From Agelas oroides (taxonomy: Eukaryota > Porifera > Demospongiae > Agelasida > Agelasidae): a stretch of DNA of 64,000 nt. Positions 18,979-30,120 of this stretch are shown in pieces; the stretch's first letter is position 1; each line of letters opens with the position of its first letter. The stretch spans positions 3,485,840 to 3,549,839 of the forward strand of contig OX422191.1 of NCBI GenBank assembly GCA_949130485.1, given 5' to 3'. Made by a program: the position numbers and the translations under genes. The notes beneath the pieces were generated by a model that saw nothing but the letters and a program-made list of their open reading frames with translations, made no database searches and was not told the origin of the DNA.

Positions 18979-20775
18979 TCATGATGGTCTGTCTTTCCAC
19001 CACTTGAGTGTGTCGATGCCAGCACTTACATCTGCTGATAGTGAAATGTAGGTAGGTAGTTCCACTTGAAGACTGTTGACCTCACTGTTCAGAAAAGGAA
19101 AAGCTCTGAGAATATCAATGTCCCCAGCTGAAGGCTCTATTTCACTTAGTCTATGTGGTGAGAACAATCTGGCTGCTTTGAAAGCTTTCATTGCGCCATC
19201 ATCTCCTAGTTGTGCATGAAAATAGTCGATTCCAGGCTTAACACGTGACATTGCATACGTAATCCACTGGTTTTGTACTGGCAAATTGCTGGGGAACGCT
19301 TGTCGAAGCACTGCTTGTACATTTGGGTAGTATGCAGATTGAATAGCTGCTCTGATTTCAAAAATTTGATCATAGCAGATTAGTACTAGCAAGCCATCTC
19401 CCTCCAGAGCATAAGTAGCCTTCACAAAATGTGCCCCTAGATCAACTATGACAGCAAGTTCCAGCTTGAGGAGGAACAATTTCTGGGGGTCATCGAAGAA
19501 TTCCAACAGTTTGGCTCGAGTGGCAGAACTCGCATGTTCATTCTCCCTCAAGAAGGGCTCAACATCTCCAAACAGCACGAAAGATTGCTGCATAACTTCC
19601 CAACGGCTCCACCATCGAGTCTTTGAATATGTAGCTATTGAGCGACCAGTTCGGGACTTCCATAAAGCTTTAAGCTTAGAACTGTGGGCAAAGTAGGATA
19701 TCCACAGAGTGAAAAAGAGACTCAAATTTGGTGCTTTGAACTTGTCTCCTACGAGGTCGAGAGTGTGGGAAATGCACCTAATGTCCAACACATCAGGATA
19801 CATAATTTTGAGAGTGTGCATAGCTGCTGCATTGACACTAGCACCATCTCTCATGACAGCAATCAAGTTGCTAGAGTCAACACCCAATGTAACAGATAGC
19901 AAACTGAGTGTCTGTCGAGCTAACTCTTCCACATTCAACCTTTTCTGCAAGAAGTCAACACGGACAAGACGCTGATGGATTTCCCAGTCCTGGATATAAC
20001 GTAGGACCACAACCAAGACTTCCCCGAGCCTCATAGTTCCATCAAAGATTATAGAGATGTACTTGCCTTGAACCTCAGACCTTGTACGACTGCACTCCTG
20101 TTGTGGGATGAATGGAACCAAGTCCATCATATGCCTGGAATGAGAGAGACGGAGTCTGTTCTCTTCCAGCAGCTCCCTCAGAGCAGGGCAGTCCAGCTTT
20201 GACAGTGGAATCCCTGCTGCCATGAACGCAAGCACAACTCTGGCCCTGTAAACTTTCTGGTCTTCTGGCAGAGTCTCTCCCTTACGGTGGGTTTCAGCAT
20301 CATGCTTCTCTAAGGCTTTAGCTAGATCCCTTTCTCTCACCTTACTGATAGTAAGCTTCTGCTTACCGTCTTTGTGCTTACTGGACTTGATGTGGTTCAG
20401 TACCACACTGCGTTTTAGGCAAAGAGTCTCCTTGCAAGCTCTGCAAAAGAGCTTTCCCGCTGATTCAACAAGTTGTTCGCCAGGAAATTCAGACACTCGC
20501 TGGGACGGTGTGATCCCTCTGGGCACGTAGGCAGCATTGAGCACCTGTCCTGATGCTCGTTTTTTCCCTTTAGGCGGCGCTGAATTGAAACCTATCTTCC
20601 GCTTTCTTGCTAATGTTGATGGAGTAGGCGCGCGTAGGCAATCAAGCAGACTAGTAGACGATGAACTGCTGCAGCATGTGCTGCTGCTGTTGCTTTCAGA
20701 TTCAGTGTCAGCAGACACCTGGCTGTCCCCTACATCCTCCATGCCCAACGCGTCCATGCTATCGTGCCCTTCCAT
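18979..20775 (-). CDS. hAT-family transposase, N-terminal and catalytic part
   Basis: 598 codons. A Ser-rich start (residues 20-45) is followed by a basic stretch KRK/KGKKR (58-73) that could be a nuclear signal. A BED-type zinc finger follows: C111-x2-C114-x13-H128-x5-H134. The RNase-H-like catalytic region has IIFDG (D245), MRDGASVN (D310) and CISH (C334, H337), the D, D and C-x2-H landmarks of hAT enzymes. TRWWSRWEVM (about 385-395) lies in the insertion domain. The frame stops after TLKWWKDRPS. The missing dimerisation segment is in the adjoining frame at 18801-18978. The protein would cut and paste the surrounding element in the nucleus. As it stands it lacks its dimerisation domain and is probably inactive. 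Confidence 0.88.
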   Translation of the reverse strand: MEGHDSMDALGMEDVGDSQVSADTESESNSSSTCCSSSSSTSLLDCLRAPTPSTLARKRKIGFNSAPPKGKKRASGQVLNAAYVPRGITPSQRVSEFPGEQLVESAGKLFCRACKETLCLKRSVVLNHIKSSKHKDGKQKLTISKVRERDLAKALEKHDAETHRKGETLPEDQKVYRARVVLAFMAAGIPLSKLDCPALRELLEENRLRLSHSRHMMDLVPFIPQQECSRTRSEVQGKYISIIFDGTMRLGEVLVVVLRYIQDWEIHQRLVRVDFLQKRLNVEELARQTLSLLSVTLGVDSSNLIAVMRDGASVNAAAMHTLKIMYPDVLDIRCISHTLDLVGDKFKAPNLSLFFTLWISYFAHSSKLKALWKSRTGRSIATYSKTRWWSRWEVMQQSFVLFGDVEPFLRENEHASSATRAKLLEFFDDPQKLFLLKLELAVIVDLGAHFVKATYALEGDGLLVLICYDQIFEIRAAIQSAYYPNVQAVLRQAFPSNLPVQNQWITYAMSRVKPGIDYFHAQLGDDGAMKAFKAARLFSPHRLSEIEPSAGDIDILRAFPFLNSEVNSLQVELPTYISLSADVSAGIDTLKWWKDRPS

Positions 20776-20932
20776 TTAGTGCTCAGTTCAGCCTGCATGT
20801 GGTCATTAGTTCGAACTTTGAACCTTGATTGGGCAAATTTAACCCCATTATTCCCGAATTATTCTTCTTTTATAAGCACACCTATTATTCCCAAAGAAAT
20901 TCCCGAATAATGTGCGGAGGCCTACTGACACA

Positions 20933-21808
20933 TTGACTGCTAAGTCAACAGGACATTATCTAGGATGTGGTTTCTTTTGATTAGCACAACAATCTTGCAG
21001 GAAGTATCTTGCAACTCTGGCAACAATGCAGTGACCACAAAGCCACTGGAACAGCATAACACTATCAAATATTCCAGTTCAAAGGCTACAGAGGTTTTCA
21101 GGTTACTTGTCAAACTGCACAAGTGCCAAATGCAAAGTCCACTTGTTTAAACTAACCACTAATTAAATTGTTACACAAGCAGGCTTTAGTGAACAGTGTT
21201 AAATCTGATTAGTGGTTATTTTAAATAAGCAGTGGACTTTGCACTTGCAGCTTGTCCAGTTTGACAAGCAACCTGAAAACCTCTGTATCAACAGCTAGTG
21301 CACAAGGTAAAGAGGGTTGGCATAGCAACTGCCACCCACTGTTCTGAGCAACGAACAAGTTAGCCAGTGCAAAGTTAGCTGGACATTATCTAATCACAAA
21401 GGATGTGTTTTTTTTTATTTTGATTAGCACAATACTTGTACCATTCAAGCAGGAAATACAGCATTTTGCATTGACCTGGCAAAATTTGATATACTGGCTA
21501 AGACAAACCACAAAGTAGATTAGCCATCACATGTAGCTATAATGACAGGCCCACCTATGGTTTGTAGTATGGATTCTTAAGTTTTGGTTTTGTGTGTTCT
21601 AGTATGTAAGGTCAACCCAAAACGCTGTATCTTGCAAAGCTACTGGAACAGCATAACACTATCAGTTCAAGGGCTAGTCACATGCAGTGAAGGAGGGTCT
21701 GGCAAAGTTGCATACATAAACTCTTTATGGGATATGGCCTCCTTACAGGCTTCCTAAACAATAATTGAAGGTGTTGTTTGGGTGCAAATATGCATGTGCT
21801 CAATTACC
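20933..21808. repeat. locally duplicated intergenic sequence
   Basis: 20950-21088 and 21375-21690 are diverged copies of one sequence (GGACATTATCTA, GATTAGCACAA, CTGGAACAGCATAACACTATC). The first copy carries the MITE at 21089-21285. The second, near 21675, is its empty site. 21290-21345 (ACAGCTAGTGCACA...GAGGGTTGGCATAGCAACTG) recurs at 29568-29615. No gene. Confidence 0.6.
21089..21285. mobile_element. TA-flanked MITE with CAGAGGTTTTC ends
   Basis: Termini CAGAGGTTTTCAGGTTACTTG and complement, with TA on each side. The internal arms continue (AAGTCCACTTG... versus ...CAGTGGACTTTGCACTTG). Same family as 2924-3088. Confidence 0.75.
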
Positions 21809-21863
21809 TAGCCTCGTCCCCAGGCTCTCTCCTCAAAAAGGAGAGAGCCTGGGGACGAGGCTA
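21809..21863. mobile_element. hairpin element, 9-bp target duplication
   Basis: TAGCCTCGTCCCCAGGCTCT to its complement, flanked by TCAATTACC at 21800-21808 and 21864-21872. Confidence 0.85.
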
Positions 21864-22362
21864 TCAATTACCTACCTTGCAAACCTTGTCGCTGCCAGTG
21901 AAGATACTAGTAACGAAGCGACCGTTTGATAGTACCTTGGAGAACAGCACTACTACTTTTCCTTTGGCAGGCAATTTAAACAGCAAAGTAGCAGGGCAGC
22001 CCAGAATTGTGCTGTTGGCTACCGAAATAAGCATAACTTATATCCATTATCGTAAATGCCTCAGCTACATCGAGCATGAGGGCTTCCAGGGGGCTTACAA
22101 CAACTACGATGGACTTACGTTTGCCTCCGTGACTTCCATCATGCGCCAAAATTCGCCAATGAACGCAGACTACCGTAGCAGAGGGGCTTTTTCACTCAAG
22201 TTTAGTGAACGATGGTCGGTCAATCAAATTCGCCACGTTGTTATTGCAGGAACACGTGTCTTCGTGGACAGAGATGTAATTACACAGACATCAACCAATC
22301 AGATTCATCCCACCGAAATTCCGCGGACTTCAAATTTTTATGTAGCCTCGTTAGTTAGTTAG
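21864..22362 (+). CDS. unrecognised open frame of about 165 codons
   Basis: An open frame continues from the hairpin to a stop at 22360-22362. Amino-acid composition is protein-like (for example EHEGFQGAYNNYDGLTFASV) and it avoids low complexity, but no family is recognised. No clear start exists after the hairpin, so it could be an exon or a chance frame. There is no TATA or splice context strong enough to decide. Confidence 0.2.
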
Positions 22363-22430
22363 TCAGGGCCCACTTAGTTAAATTTTCATTTTACAGGGAA
22401 AAGTCCCTTCAGCTGTACCCGGACGCTGCC

Positions 22431-22511
22431 TAACCTCATTCCCAGGCCTTCGCGAAAGAATTCGCGAGAGCGAAATTATTTCGTACGCGCGAAGGCCTGG
22501 GAACGAGGCTA
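22431..22511. mobile_element. hairpin element, 9-bp target duplication
   Basis: TAACCTCATTCCCAGGCCTT to AAGGCCTGGGAACGAGGCTA, flanked by GACGCTGCC at 22422-22430 and 22512-22520. Confidence 0.85.
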
Positions 22512-22787
22512 GACGCTGCCTGGGTACGAGGCTAGCCTCGTTCCCAGGCCGTTCCCGCCTCCAGTTTTTGATCGCTTGCACGGAGTAGTCTCGTGCCCAG
22601 ACCCCACCCGGGTCTGGTGACATCCGACTGATTCCTCGGGCTTCATTAAAAATTCATAGCTTACTGTATGCATAGTTGCGAACTGATAACTAATTTACGC
22701 GCCAAAAAAAGTGCTGTCATCGAGTTGAACTAGTCAAGAATTTCCTGTGTTGCACTACAGATTGTGTTTTCTGCAACGTGATTGGCT

Positions 22788-23071
22788 GTTGGCAAATTCC
22801 TCGTCGAAAAGCAATCAATTTAATGAAGCCGAGGAATCGGCCGAAGGTCACCAGACCCTTTTTTTTCTCGTGAAAGGGTGGGGTCTGGGCACGAGACTAG
22901 CACGGAGGGAAGGCCTGGGAGAAAGAGTCACGTGCGTGACGTCAGGTAGACGTGAGGGCAGTCTCGTGCCCAGACCCCGCCCTCTCACGAGGAAAAATGG
23001 GTCTGGTGACCTTCGGCCGATTCCTCGGCTTCATTAAGTTGATTGCTTTTCGACGAGGAATTTGCCAACAG
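22788..23071. repeat. palindromic block inside the foldback element
   Basis: TTGGCAAATTCCTCGTCGAA at 22791 and its complement near 23050-23071 enclose inverted CCAGACCC/GGGTCTGG hairpin pieces. It looks like one or two TAGTCTCG-family hairpins inserted into a former TGTTGGCAA site. Confidence 0.55.
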
Positions 23072-23227
23072 GGGACGGCATAAGCGTTTGAAACGGTTAC
23101 GTCATAATTGAATGTGTGCCACACCCTCTGTAGCTGTGTACTTAGACATAATGGCCGTGATGACAGATAAAACAGAACGACTCCAGCAAGACTCCAGATT
23201 GAAAGAGATTCCATCCGTCAGGTGATT

Positions 23228-24533
23228 TTTATTTTTTATTTTTTATTTTTTCTATAAAAGTTTATGCCAAATAGCAAGGGATACATAAAATAGCAGAGCT
23301 AATGTGTAATATGCATCGATACATGTGATCTAAAATGTGGTACGTAACTATTACACGCAAGTGAGACTGGAAGTGTGTTCCATATAGAAACTGTACGAGG
23401 GACAAACGAGTTATAGAAGTAGTTAGTGCGGGCAAAAGGTCTATAAAACAAAAAGGGTCTGTTAGTACTTTGAGTTCTACCTGAGTAGGTATTAAAAATG
23501 CCAGAGGGAAAATTAAATAGTCTGTGCACAATTTTGAACATGGTGCAGAGGTCAAGGTAGAGTCTGCGTTCAGACAGTTCAGCGATGTTAAATGACTGGA
23601 GCAATTGGGAATAGGCCTGATCCCAGCGTTTGGAGCACATTCTGAGGGCAAATTTCTGGACATTCTCTAGCGTGTTGATATTTTTCTGCAAATAGGGGTT
23701 CCATACTGGGCTGGCATACTCTAAGTGGGGGCATACCAGGGATACATACAGTTGGAGTAGGATCTGCGGCTCTGCATATTGGTAGTATTTTCTGTACAGT
23801 AGTCCCAGCAGTTTCCTCGCCTTACTGCATTTGGAATCAACATGGGTGGACCAGGAAAGATCTGATGTTAAGAGTAAACCCAGATATTTAAAGCATTCAA
23901 CACGCTCGAGATGGTGGCCCTGTAGTGTAAGATATGCAGGTGAGATGCCTGCTCTTTTCCGAGAGACAACCATATACCTGCATTTTGAAATGTTAAACTG
24001 CAGGTAGTTTGCTTCAATCCATGAGTCCAGCTTGTTGATATCCTCTTGCAGCGCAGCAAAGTCTCCCTGGCATGTGATTGGTCTGTACAGCAGTATATCA
24101 TCAGCATATACAGTTAGTTGGCTTTCCTCTGAGAGAGGAACACTCATCACCCCATCTATGTAGATGAGGAATAGCAGGGGCCCGATCACAGAACCTTGAG
24201 GCACACCTGACAATACTGGAAGAGTTTCAGATGTCTGGCCATTGACAACCACTCTCTGCTTTCTCTGTGTTAAGTAATCACAGATCCACTTCAAGATAAA
24301 CTCATTCAGTTGTAGATCCCTCAGTTTGTCCAGCAGGGCGTAGTGCGGTACAGAGTCAAAAGCCTTTTGTAGGTCGAAAAAAATTGCTCCAACTTCCTTT
24401 CCAGTGTCCATAAACTGGAACCAGTTGTGAGTGGTTTCCAGCAGGGCAGTGACCGTTGACCTTCCTGACTGAAAACCCCATTGAGAGGTGGATAGAGGAT
24501 GGTGAATTTCAAGATGGCTAGTGATTTGGCTAT
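23228..24533 (-). pseudogene. LINE, 3' half: reverse transcriptase and 3' tail
   Basis: Minus strand. The open frame runs from the insertion at 24533 to a stop at 23299, beginning in the fingers region (QWGFQSGRSTVTAL). RT motifs follow in order: AIFFDLQKAFDSVPH (A), GVPQGSVIGPLLFLIYID (B), VYADDILLY (C, YADD) and FKYLGLLLTSD (E), then the thumb and C-terminal LEYASPVWNPY region. Motif style fits the CR1/L2/Jockey group. The LINE ends in a short AT-rich 3' region and a repeated AAAAATA-type tail (23228-23255). Apart from the long-armed insertion and 5' truncation, the RT frame is uninterrupted, so insertion was fairly recent. It lies within the micro-ORF of the host foldback element. Confidence 0.88.
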
Positions 24534-26879
24534 AGGGTCATTCCATGTCAAATCAACACAAAAAAATACCTGACCCTCACGGATTTGGACGAAACTTGGT
24601 TCTTATATAGTGTCTGTTGAGACATTCATCCATAGTCAGTTTCAGCATTATATGTTGTATGGCTTCAGAGTTAGAGCCAGCCAAAAAGTCAAATTTTCAC
24701 CAATTTTTGGCTTACCCCTTTGTACTTAATCAACCATAACTTTAAGCATGATTAACTTTATGACCTACAATTTGCACCACTTGTAGCTCATAAAATTCCC
24801 TTTCATTTGGTATAATTATCAAGTATATCACATAAAGCTTGGGTCAAAGGTCACCACTAGTGTACTTTGACCTTTGCTCTCTCAAAAAAGCTTGTTTTGA
24901 TTTGAATCAATTTTTTACTGAATGTTCTTTGGGGCCTTCTCTTTAAGTGCAGTAAAATTGGTTTTGGGACTGCCATGGGATTCGGAGATACTTGACAGAA
25001 TGTAATGGCAGTTAGGGGAGATATGCAAGTAATCAACCGTATACTTACCTGATAGGGGTGTATTTTGATCAGTATGACCCTCATAAACATGACATGACAA
25101 GTAGACATAATTATGTGGCCAATGGATGATGACCAAGTGGTAGTTGCCATGGTTACAAGGTAATTTGTTGCGATTTCCCTCTAGTATGCAGTTCAATGCT
25201 ACAGGTAGGAGGTAAACCTAATACCAAGTGATATTCCTGCAGCATATTTACACACTATAATGGTGGATGTGTGACCACATCAACAAGTGAATTCCTTTAG
25301 TATTTGTTATTACAACTCCATGAGCACAGGTAGTGCTTCCTAGGCCTTTGCTGCCTTCAGTTTCTAGGTTCTTACACACTATGCAAAACATGAAGTGTGG
25401 TCATACGTACGCTGTAACATCAGGTGGGCAGAGGATATACACACACTTAGGGTGGTACCCATCTATAATAACATTTTTTGTATATATCAATCCCTAACAA
25501 AGCAGTATTGATACTATCTTCGTTGTGAATGCTCTTGCGTCCATCCCCTGGATGGATGCTAGAAGGAAGGACCTTGAGATCCTTTATCAGGCACCACCTC
25601 CCATGTGTCTAGTTATCTTCTGTGTGCCTGATGTGCCATTCATCTGACTAGATTTTCCAGGCCATTTGTGTTCTATTTGCATCCTGCATGCAATCAAAGA
25701 AGATGGTGAAGGCAATGGGAACATGTGCACTTACCTCATAAGAGCACTCATTGTATGCAATGAAGTCCCACCTCTAAATAAAGAGCTTGAGCAAAAAAGC
25801 AACCATTTTTCTAGAAATCTTAACTCTTGTTCACATCAAAAAAGGTTAGTATGCCCTGAGTACAAGGCTAACAGTTAGTGCATGCACCTGTCATGCAGTT
25901 GCCATCTTGCCCATTCTGCCCTCAGATGAACTCAGTGTCCATGCAATTAATTTTGTTAAGTGCCTTACCCATGAAACAGCTTTCTATCACTAGTATGGAT
26001 CTTCCTACTGCAGTCTTGATACATTATGTAGGTTTATGACATGATCACACACTGAGCATATAAATTGATCTACCAACTTAATATTGCAGCTGTGTACCAA
26101 GGAGCTAATTTTAGTACGGTAAAATTTTCCTGCCCTAGGTAAAGTAGTCATTGTGGGAAGAACCTAAGTGAACTGTAACATGAAAATTTACTGTCACTTC
26201 TGCATGTTGAACGGCATTCAGTTGTTTGCTAGAGATTAACTACAATAAATTACCTTGTAACCATGGCAACTACCACTTGGTCATCATCCATTGGCCACAT
26301 AATTATGTCTACTTGTCATGTCACATTTACAAAGGTCATACTGATCAAAATGCACCCCTATCGGGTAAGTATACGGTCAATTACTTGCACATCTCCGCTA
26401 ACTGCCATTACATTCTGTCAAGTATCTCCGAATCCCATGGCAGTCCCAAAACCAATTTTACTGCACTTAAAGAGAAGGCCCCAAAGAACATTTAGTAAAA
26501 AATTGATTCAAATCAAAACAAGCTTTTTTGAGAGAGCAAAGGTCAAAGTACACTAGTGGTGACCTTTGACCCGAGCTTTATGTGATATACTTGATAATTA
26601 TACCAAATGAAAGGGAATTTTATGAGCTACAAGTGGTGCAAATTGTAGGTCATAAAGTTAATCATGCTTAAAGTTATGGTTGATTAAGTACAATGGGGTA
26701 AGCCAAAAATTGGCGAAAATTTGACTTTTTGGCTGGCTCTAACTCTGAAGCCATACAACATATAACGCTGAAACTGACTATGGGTGAATGTCTCAACAGA
26801 CACTATATAAGAACCATGTTTCGTCCAAATCCGTGAGGGTCAGGTATTTTTTTGTGTTGATTTGACATGGAATGACCCT
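24534..26879. mobile_element. 2.3-kb element with about 635-bp inverted arms inside the LINE
   Basis: The ends are AGGGTCATTCCATGTCAAAT and its complement. The arms 24534-about 25170 and about 26245-26879 are near-identical in inverted orientation, and the roughly 1-kb centre has no recognised gene. The reverse-transcriptase frame on either side is restored exactly if the element plus one copy of a 2-bp AT flank (24532-24533 / 26880-26881) is removed, which dates the insertion after the LINE. AT dinucleotide targets are reported for ISL2EU-type elements. Assignment to that group is tentative. Confidence 0.8.
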
Positions 26880-27781
26880 ATACATATGTCGTTCCAAGAG
26901 TTTGCTTAGCACAGATAGGAGAGAAATTGGCCTGTAGTTGGTAGGGCTTGTGTTGTCTGCTGACTTAGGAATTGGGACCACATTCGACAGCTTCCAAGTT
27001 TGAGGGAAGCATCCCAGAGTTATTGACATGTTGAATAGTTTCGTGATGGAGGGTGCAATGCTATGAGCAGTGGCCTTTAGCATTCGGCCAGAAATTCTGT
27101 CTGGGCCACTTGATTTAGATACATCAATATTCTGCAGTAGGTGTATGATTTCCTCTTCCGTACATAGGATATTCTCAGGGCATTCACTAGATGTTGTGAA
27201 TCTGTGACAGTCACGGGGAGTTAGTGGGGGCAGTTTTGTGTTGAAACATTGTGAAAAGAAATTATTGAGCATGTTTGCCTCGTCATTATCATTGTGTGCA
27301 GACGAACCATCATCATGAGACAATACTGGAATGGTGTTTTGCTCCTTCCGTAGGTATTTCATTGTTTTCCAGAATTGCTTCTTGTTAGCCGTATTAAGCT
27401 TATTAAAGAAAGCCTTTTTAGCATTGCGAAGCATTGTAACAGTCTTGTTTCTTGCAGTCCGGTATTGTCCCATGTCTCTCGGAACACCTGTTCTTTTTGC
27501 TCGTCTGTACAGGTAGTTACGTTTCCGCATAGCCTGGAGTAGGTTTTTTGACAACCATGGGAGATTTTGTCTTTTTGGAAGGGTTCCTTTTGGTATGCTC
27601 TCATTCATAATATGCATAAATTGCTGCTCCCAATTTAGCAAGGACACATTAATGTCATTACTGTTAATTAGTCTATCCCAGTCAGTGTTGTCAATCATAT
27701 CACAAGCCTTGTTAAAGTCAGCATGTGCATACCTCCATATTGGTCTGGGTTGGGATCGCACTTGTTGTTGGCTTGATTTCC
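26880..27781 (-). pseudogene. LINE, 5'-truncated first half
   Basis: Minus strand frame beginning inside the linker after the missing endonuclease (IWRYAHADFNKACDMI), through the WLSKNLLQAMRKRNYLYR region, to the RT start SSGPDRISGRMLK, VVPIPKS and NYRPISLLSVLSKLLERHMY, where the long-armed element interrupts it. The continuation is at 24533. The 5' end abuts host-element sequence ATTGTTAACAAC. An ATT repeat at 23225-23227 and 27782-27784 could be a short target duplication. No endonuclease remains, so the copy was dead on arrival. Confidence 0.85.
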
Positions 27782-28813
27782 ATTGTTAACAACAAAGAAC
27801 TTCAACCTGTCTGGCTAGGCTTGAAGGCACTGCTACTGAAGTGAACAAAAAATCAGTAGTGTGAATCATTTGTCACCGTTCTGTTGTCTCCAGTAGAAGT
27901 ATTAACTGCCAGTAACAATGATAGGGTGCACTTGTACAGTTCAGCATCCTGGTATTAAAATCACAAGGAAAAGGGTTGTGAAGCATTCAGAACTTCATGA
28001 AGATGCTGTCTGACAGTAGAAATGGCCCAAAGACTATGAGTCAGGACAGATGCCAATAAGACCACAGCTTCAAGCACGAACTGTGATGCCATATCCCATC
28101 AACCTATGACATCATGGACAATTATAAAGGACTAATGTATAGTAGCTATCATGGTGACACCACATAGTGGAGAAACTGATTCACTGGAGGTGGTAGCTAC
28201 TGGACGTAAAATATAAGTATACACCATTTCTAACCTCCTATATGACTAAGAGCTTGGGCACCAGGCTCAAACTCATCTGTGATGGACCTGAGTTAAAGAC
28301 CTTATGTCATTATTACTTTCATATCAATGTGGATCATACAAAAATGTTTTGATATACTATTACAATAGTCTAGATGCACATGATTGTGAATGATGTACAA
28401 CTGTATATGCTACTCTAGTTGAAGTAGCCTCGGATCTTCCCATTTTGATCACTTCTTGTGTCATACCGTAAATGCTGGAATGGAGAACGTCTGGGAATGA
28501 GTATGAACAAGGCTATGGTTGACAGTTGTTTAAATTGTCAGGTCACACACACAATTTAGTTGCATCCATCCTTGTGAAAAATGAGCAATCCCTTATTGAG
28601 TCACCTCTCTTCTGTAAAATCAATTATCGGACTCAATGTATCAGTGATTTCTTACAAGGTCCGGTAACTAGCAATATTTTCAGTTGGCCACGAACTTGCT
28701 CTTTCTGGCAGTGACTTCTAGCGGAGACAACAGAACGGTGGCTAATGATTCTTATTCTGATTTCTTGTTCACTTCAGTGGCAGTGCTTTCATGCCTAGCC
28801 AGACAGGTTGAAG
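27782..28813. other. interior of the 7-kb foldback element, no gene
   Basis: Follows the LINE 5' junction. It contains a copy of the CAACCTGTCTGGCTAGGC region (27808) that recurs inverted at 28796-28813, a decayed TAGCCTCG hairpin (about 28425-28510) and no credible frame. Confidence 0.45.
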
Positions 28814-28906
28814 TTATTTGTTGTTAACAATCACCTGACGGATGAAGTCTCTTTCAACCAGGAGTCTCGCTGGCGTCGTTTTGAACTCTGCTGTCATCAT
28901 GGCCAT
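28814..28906 (-). CDS. 30-codon micro-ORF in the foldback element
   Basis: M-A-M-M-T-A-E start and the ending ERDFIRQVIVNNK before TAA. The core IRQVI-x-NNK and the length of 30 codons match the micro-ORF in the Helitron-like copies, although the mobile families are unrelated. The other arm has a diverged copy starting at 23151 (M-A-V-M-T-D-K), split by the LINE at the same motif. Confidence 0.3.
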   Translation of the reverse strand: MAMMTAEFKTTPARLLVERDFIRQVIVNNK

Positions 28907-29501
28907 TCGTCTAAGTACACAGAGGGTGTGGCACACATTCAATTATGACGTAACCGTTTCAAACAGTGTGAACTTATGCCATCCCTTGCCAACAGCCAAT
29001 CACGTTGCAGAAAACACAATCTGTAGTGGAACACCGGAAATTCTTGACTAGTTAAACACGATGACACAGCACTTTTTTGGCACGTAAATTAGTTATCAGT
29101 TCGCAACTTTGCATACAGTAAGCTATGAATTTTTAATGCAGCCCGAGGAATCAGCTGGATGTCACCAGACCCTCTCCTCGCTGGTGGGGTCTGGGCACGA
29201 GACTAACGTGAGGGTAGACGTGAGGGGGGCGGTGCCCGACGAAGAATCTCGAGGTCCTTCTTGTAATAGCTTGTCCAAGAACTTGAGACTGTAACGTTTG
29301 AAAGACAGCATCAATGCAGCTCGTTGTTTGGTAGACTCAAGTCTGATCAACGCAAAGTTCGTGAGCTACAACGATCGGGCACCGCCCCCCTCACATCTAC
29401 CTGACGTCACGCACATGACTCTTTCACCCAGGCCTTCCCCTCCGTTTTTATACTGCAAGCGATCAAAAACTGGAGGCGGGAACGGCCTGGGAACGAGGCT
29501 A

Positions 29502-29680
29502 GTACGCTACAGACCCTCCTCCTCCTCCACGTGCGAGGGTCCGGTTCCGAGAGTATTCCAAGGCTATGAACAGCTAGTGCACAGGGTAGAGAGGGTTGGC
29601 ATAGCAACTGCCACATTGAGCTACAAGTCACTTTGATACTTAAAAGTGCACACTTTGCTACAAGCTTGCTGCACTACAGT
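29502..29680. other. short intergenic stretch, no gene
   Basis: Includes 29568-29615, a repeat shared with 21293-21345. Nothing else is seen. Confidence 0.5.
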
Positions 29681-30120
29681 ACATCTGACTGTCAGCCTGG
29701 GTGGTTGATTTGTCCGTCGTGGGAGTATAGTCACCCTACATCTGACTGTCCTGGGTGGTTGAAATGTGGTGATTTGTCCATCGTGGGTGTATAGTCACCC
29801 TACATCTGACTGTCCTGAGTTGTTGAAATGTGGTGATTTGTCCGTTGTGGGAGTACAGTCACCCTACATCTGACTCATGGTCCTAGGTGTCGAAATGTAA
29901 TGATTTGTCTGTCGTGGGAGTATAGTCACCCTACATCTGACTGTCCTAGGTGGTTGAAATGTAATGATTTGTCCGTCGTGGGAGTATAGTCACCCTACAG
30001 TTGTCTGTCCTGGGTGGTTGAAATTTTAATGATTTGTCTGTCGTAGGGGTATAGACACCCTAAAATTTGTCCAGGGGTGGTTGAAATTTGATGATTTGTC
30101 TGTGTAGGGAGGTTGGAACC
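29681..30120. repeat. minisatellite, about 62-64-bp unit, six to seven copies
   Basis: The unit contains GATTTGTCCGTCGTGGGAGT and AGTCACCCTACATCTGACTG. The last two units are more diverged. There is no spacer diversity, so it is not a CRISPR array. Confidence 0.9.

Larger units (their letters stand above)
18667..20924 (-). mobile_element. complete hAT transposon with 8-bp target duplication
   Basis: The ends are TAGGCCTCAGCACATTATTC and the complement of TAGGCCTCCGCACATTATTC (one mismatch in 20). The flanks are identical 8-bp direct repeats, CTGACACA at 18659-18666 and 20925-20932, the hallmark of hAT insertion. Subterminal ATTATTCC/ATTATTCCC motifs recur near both ends, as expected for transposase binding. 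It carries one transposase gene on the minus strand, interrupted by a single frameshift near 18980-19000. At 2258 bp it looks like a young, recently autonomous copy. Confidence 0.93.
22533..29501. mobile_element. 7-kb foldback element holding nested insertions
   Basis: The left end TAGCCTCGTTCCCAGGCC plus GTTCCCGCCTCCAGTTTTTG is the exact complement of the right end (29450-29501). Further in, 22577-22800 is an inverted copy of 28985-29205. The 9 bp outside each end are GTACGAGGC and GTACGCTAC, a partial match. Inside are a palindromic block (22788-23071), a LINE (23228-27781) and the long-armed element within that LINE. No transposase gene is seen. Without the insertions the element would be about 2.4 kb. 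Confidence 0.65.

Noticed and set aside
18979..19025. Programmed ribosomal frameshift in the hAT transposase
   Set aside because: There is no slippery heptamer followed by a clear structure at the overlap. A simple indel is the plainer explanation.
24857..26556. Identical 97-codon frames on opposite strands
   Set aside because: They lie in the two inverted arms of the long-armed element, are short and lack any recognisable domain.
22533..29501. Clean 9-bp duplication around the 7-kb foldback
   Set aside because: The outer 9-mers GTACGAGGC and GTACGCTAC agree at only six positions, so the boundary is supported by the inverted ends and not by the flanks.
29681..30120. Regular repeats that could suggest a CRISPR array
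   Set aside because: Units are contiguous and diverge gradually, with no unique spacers, and the DNA is eukaryotic. It is a minisatellite.
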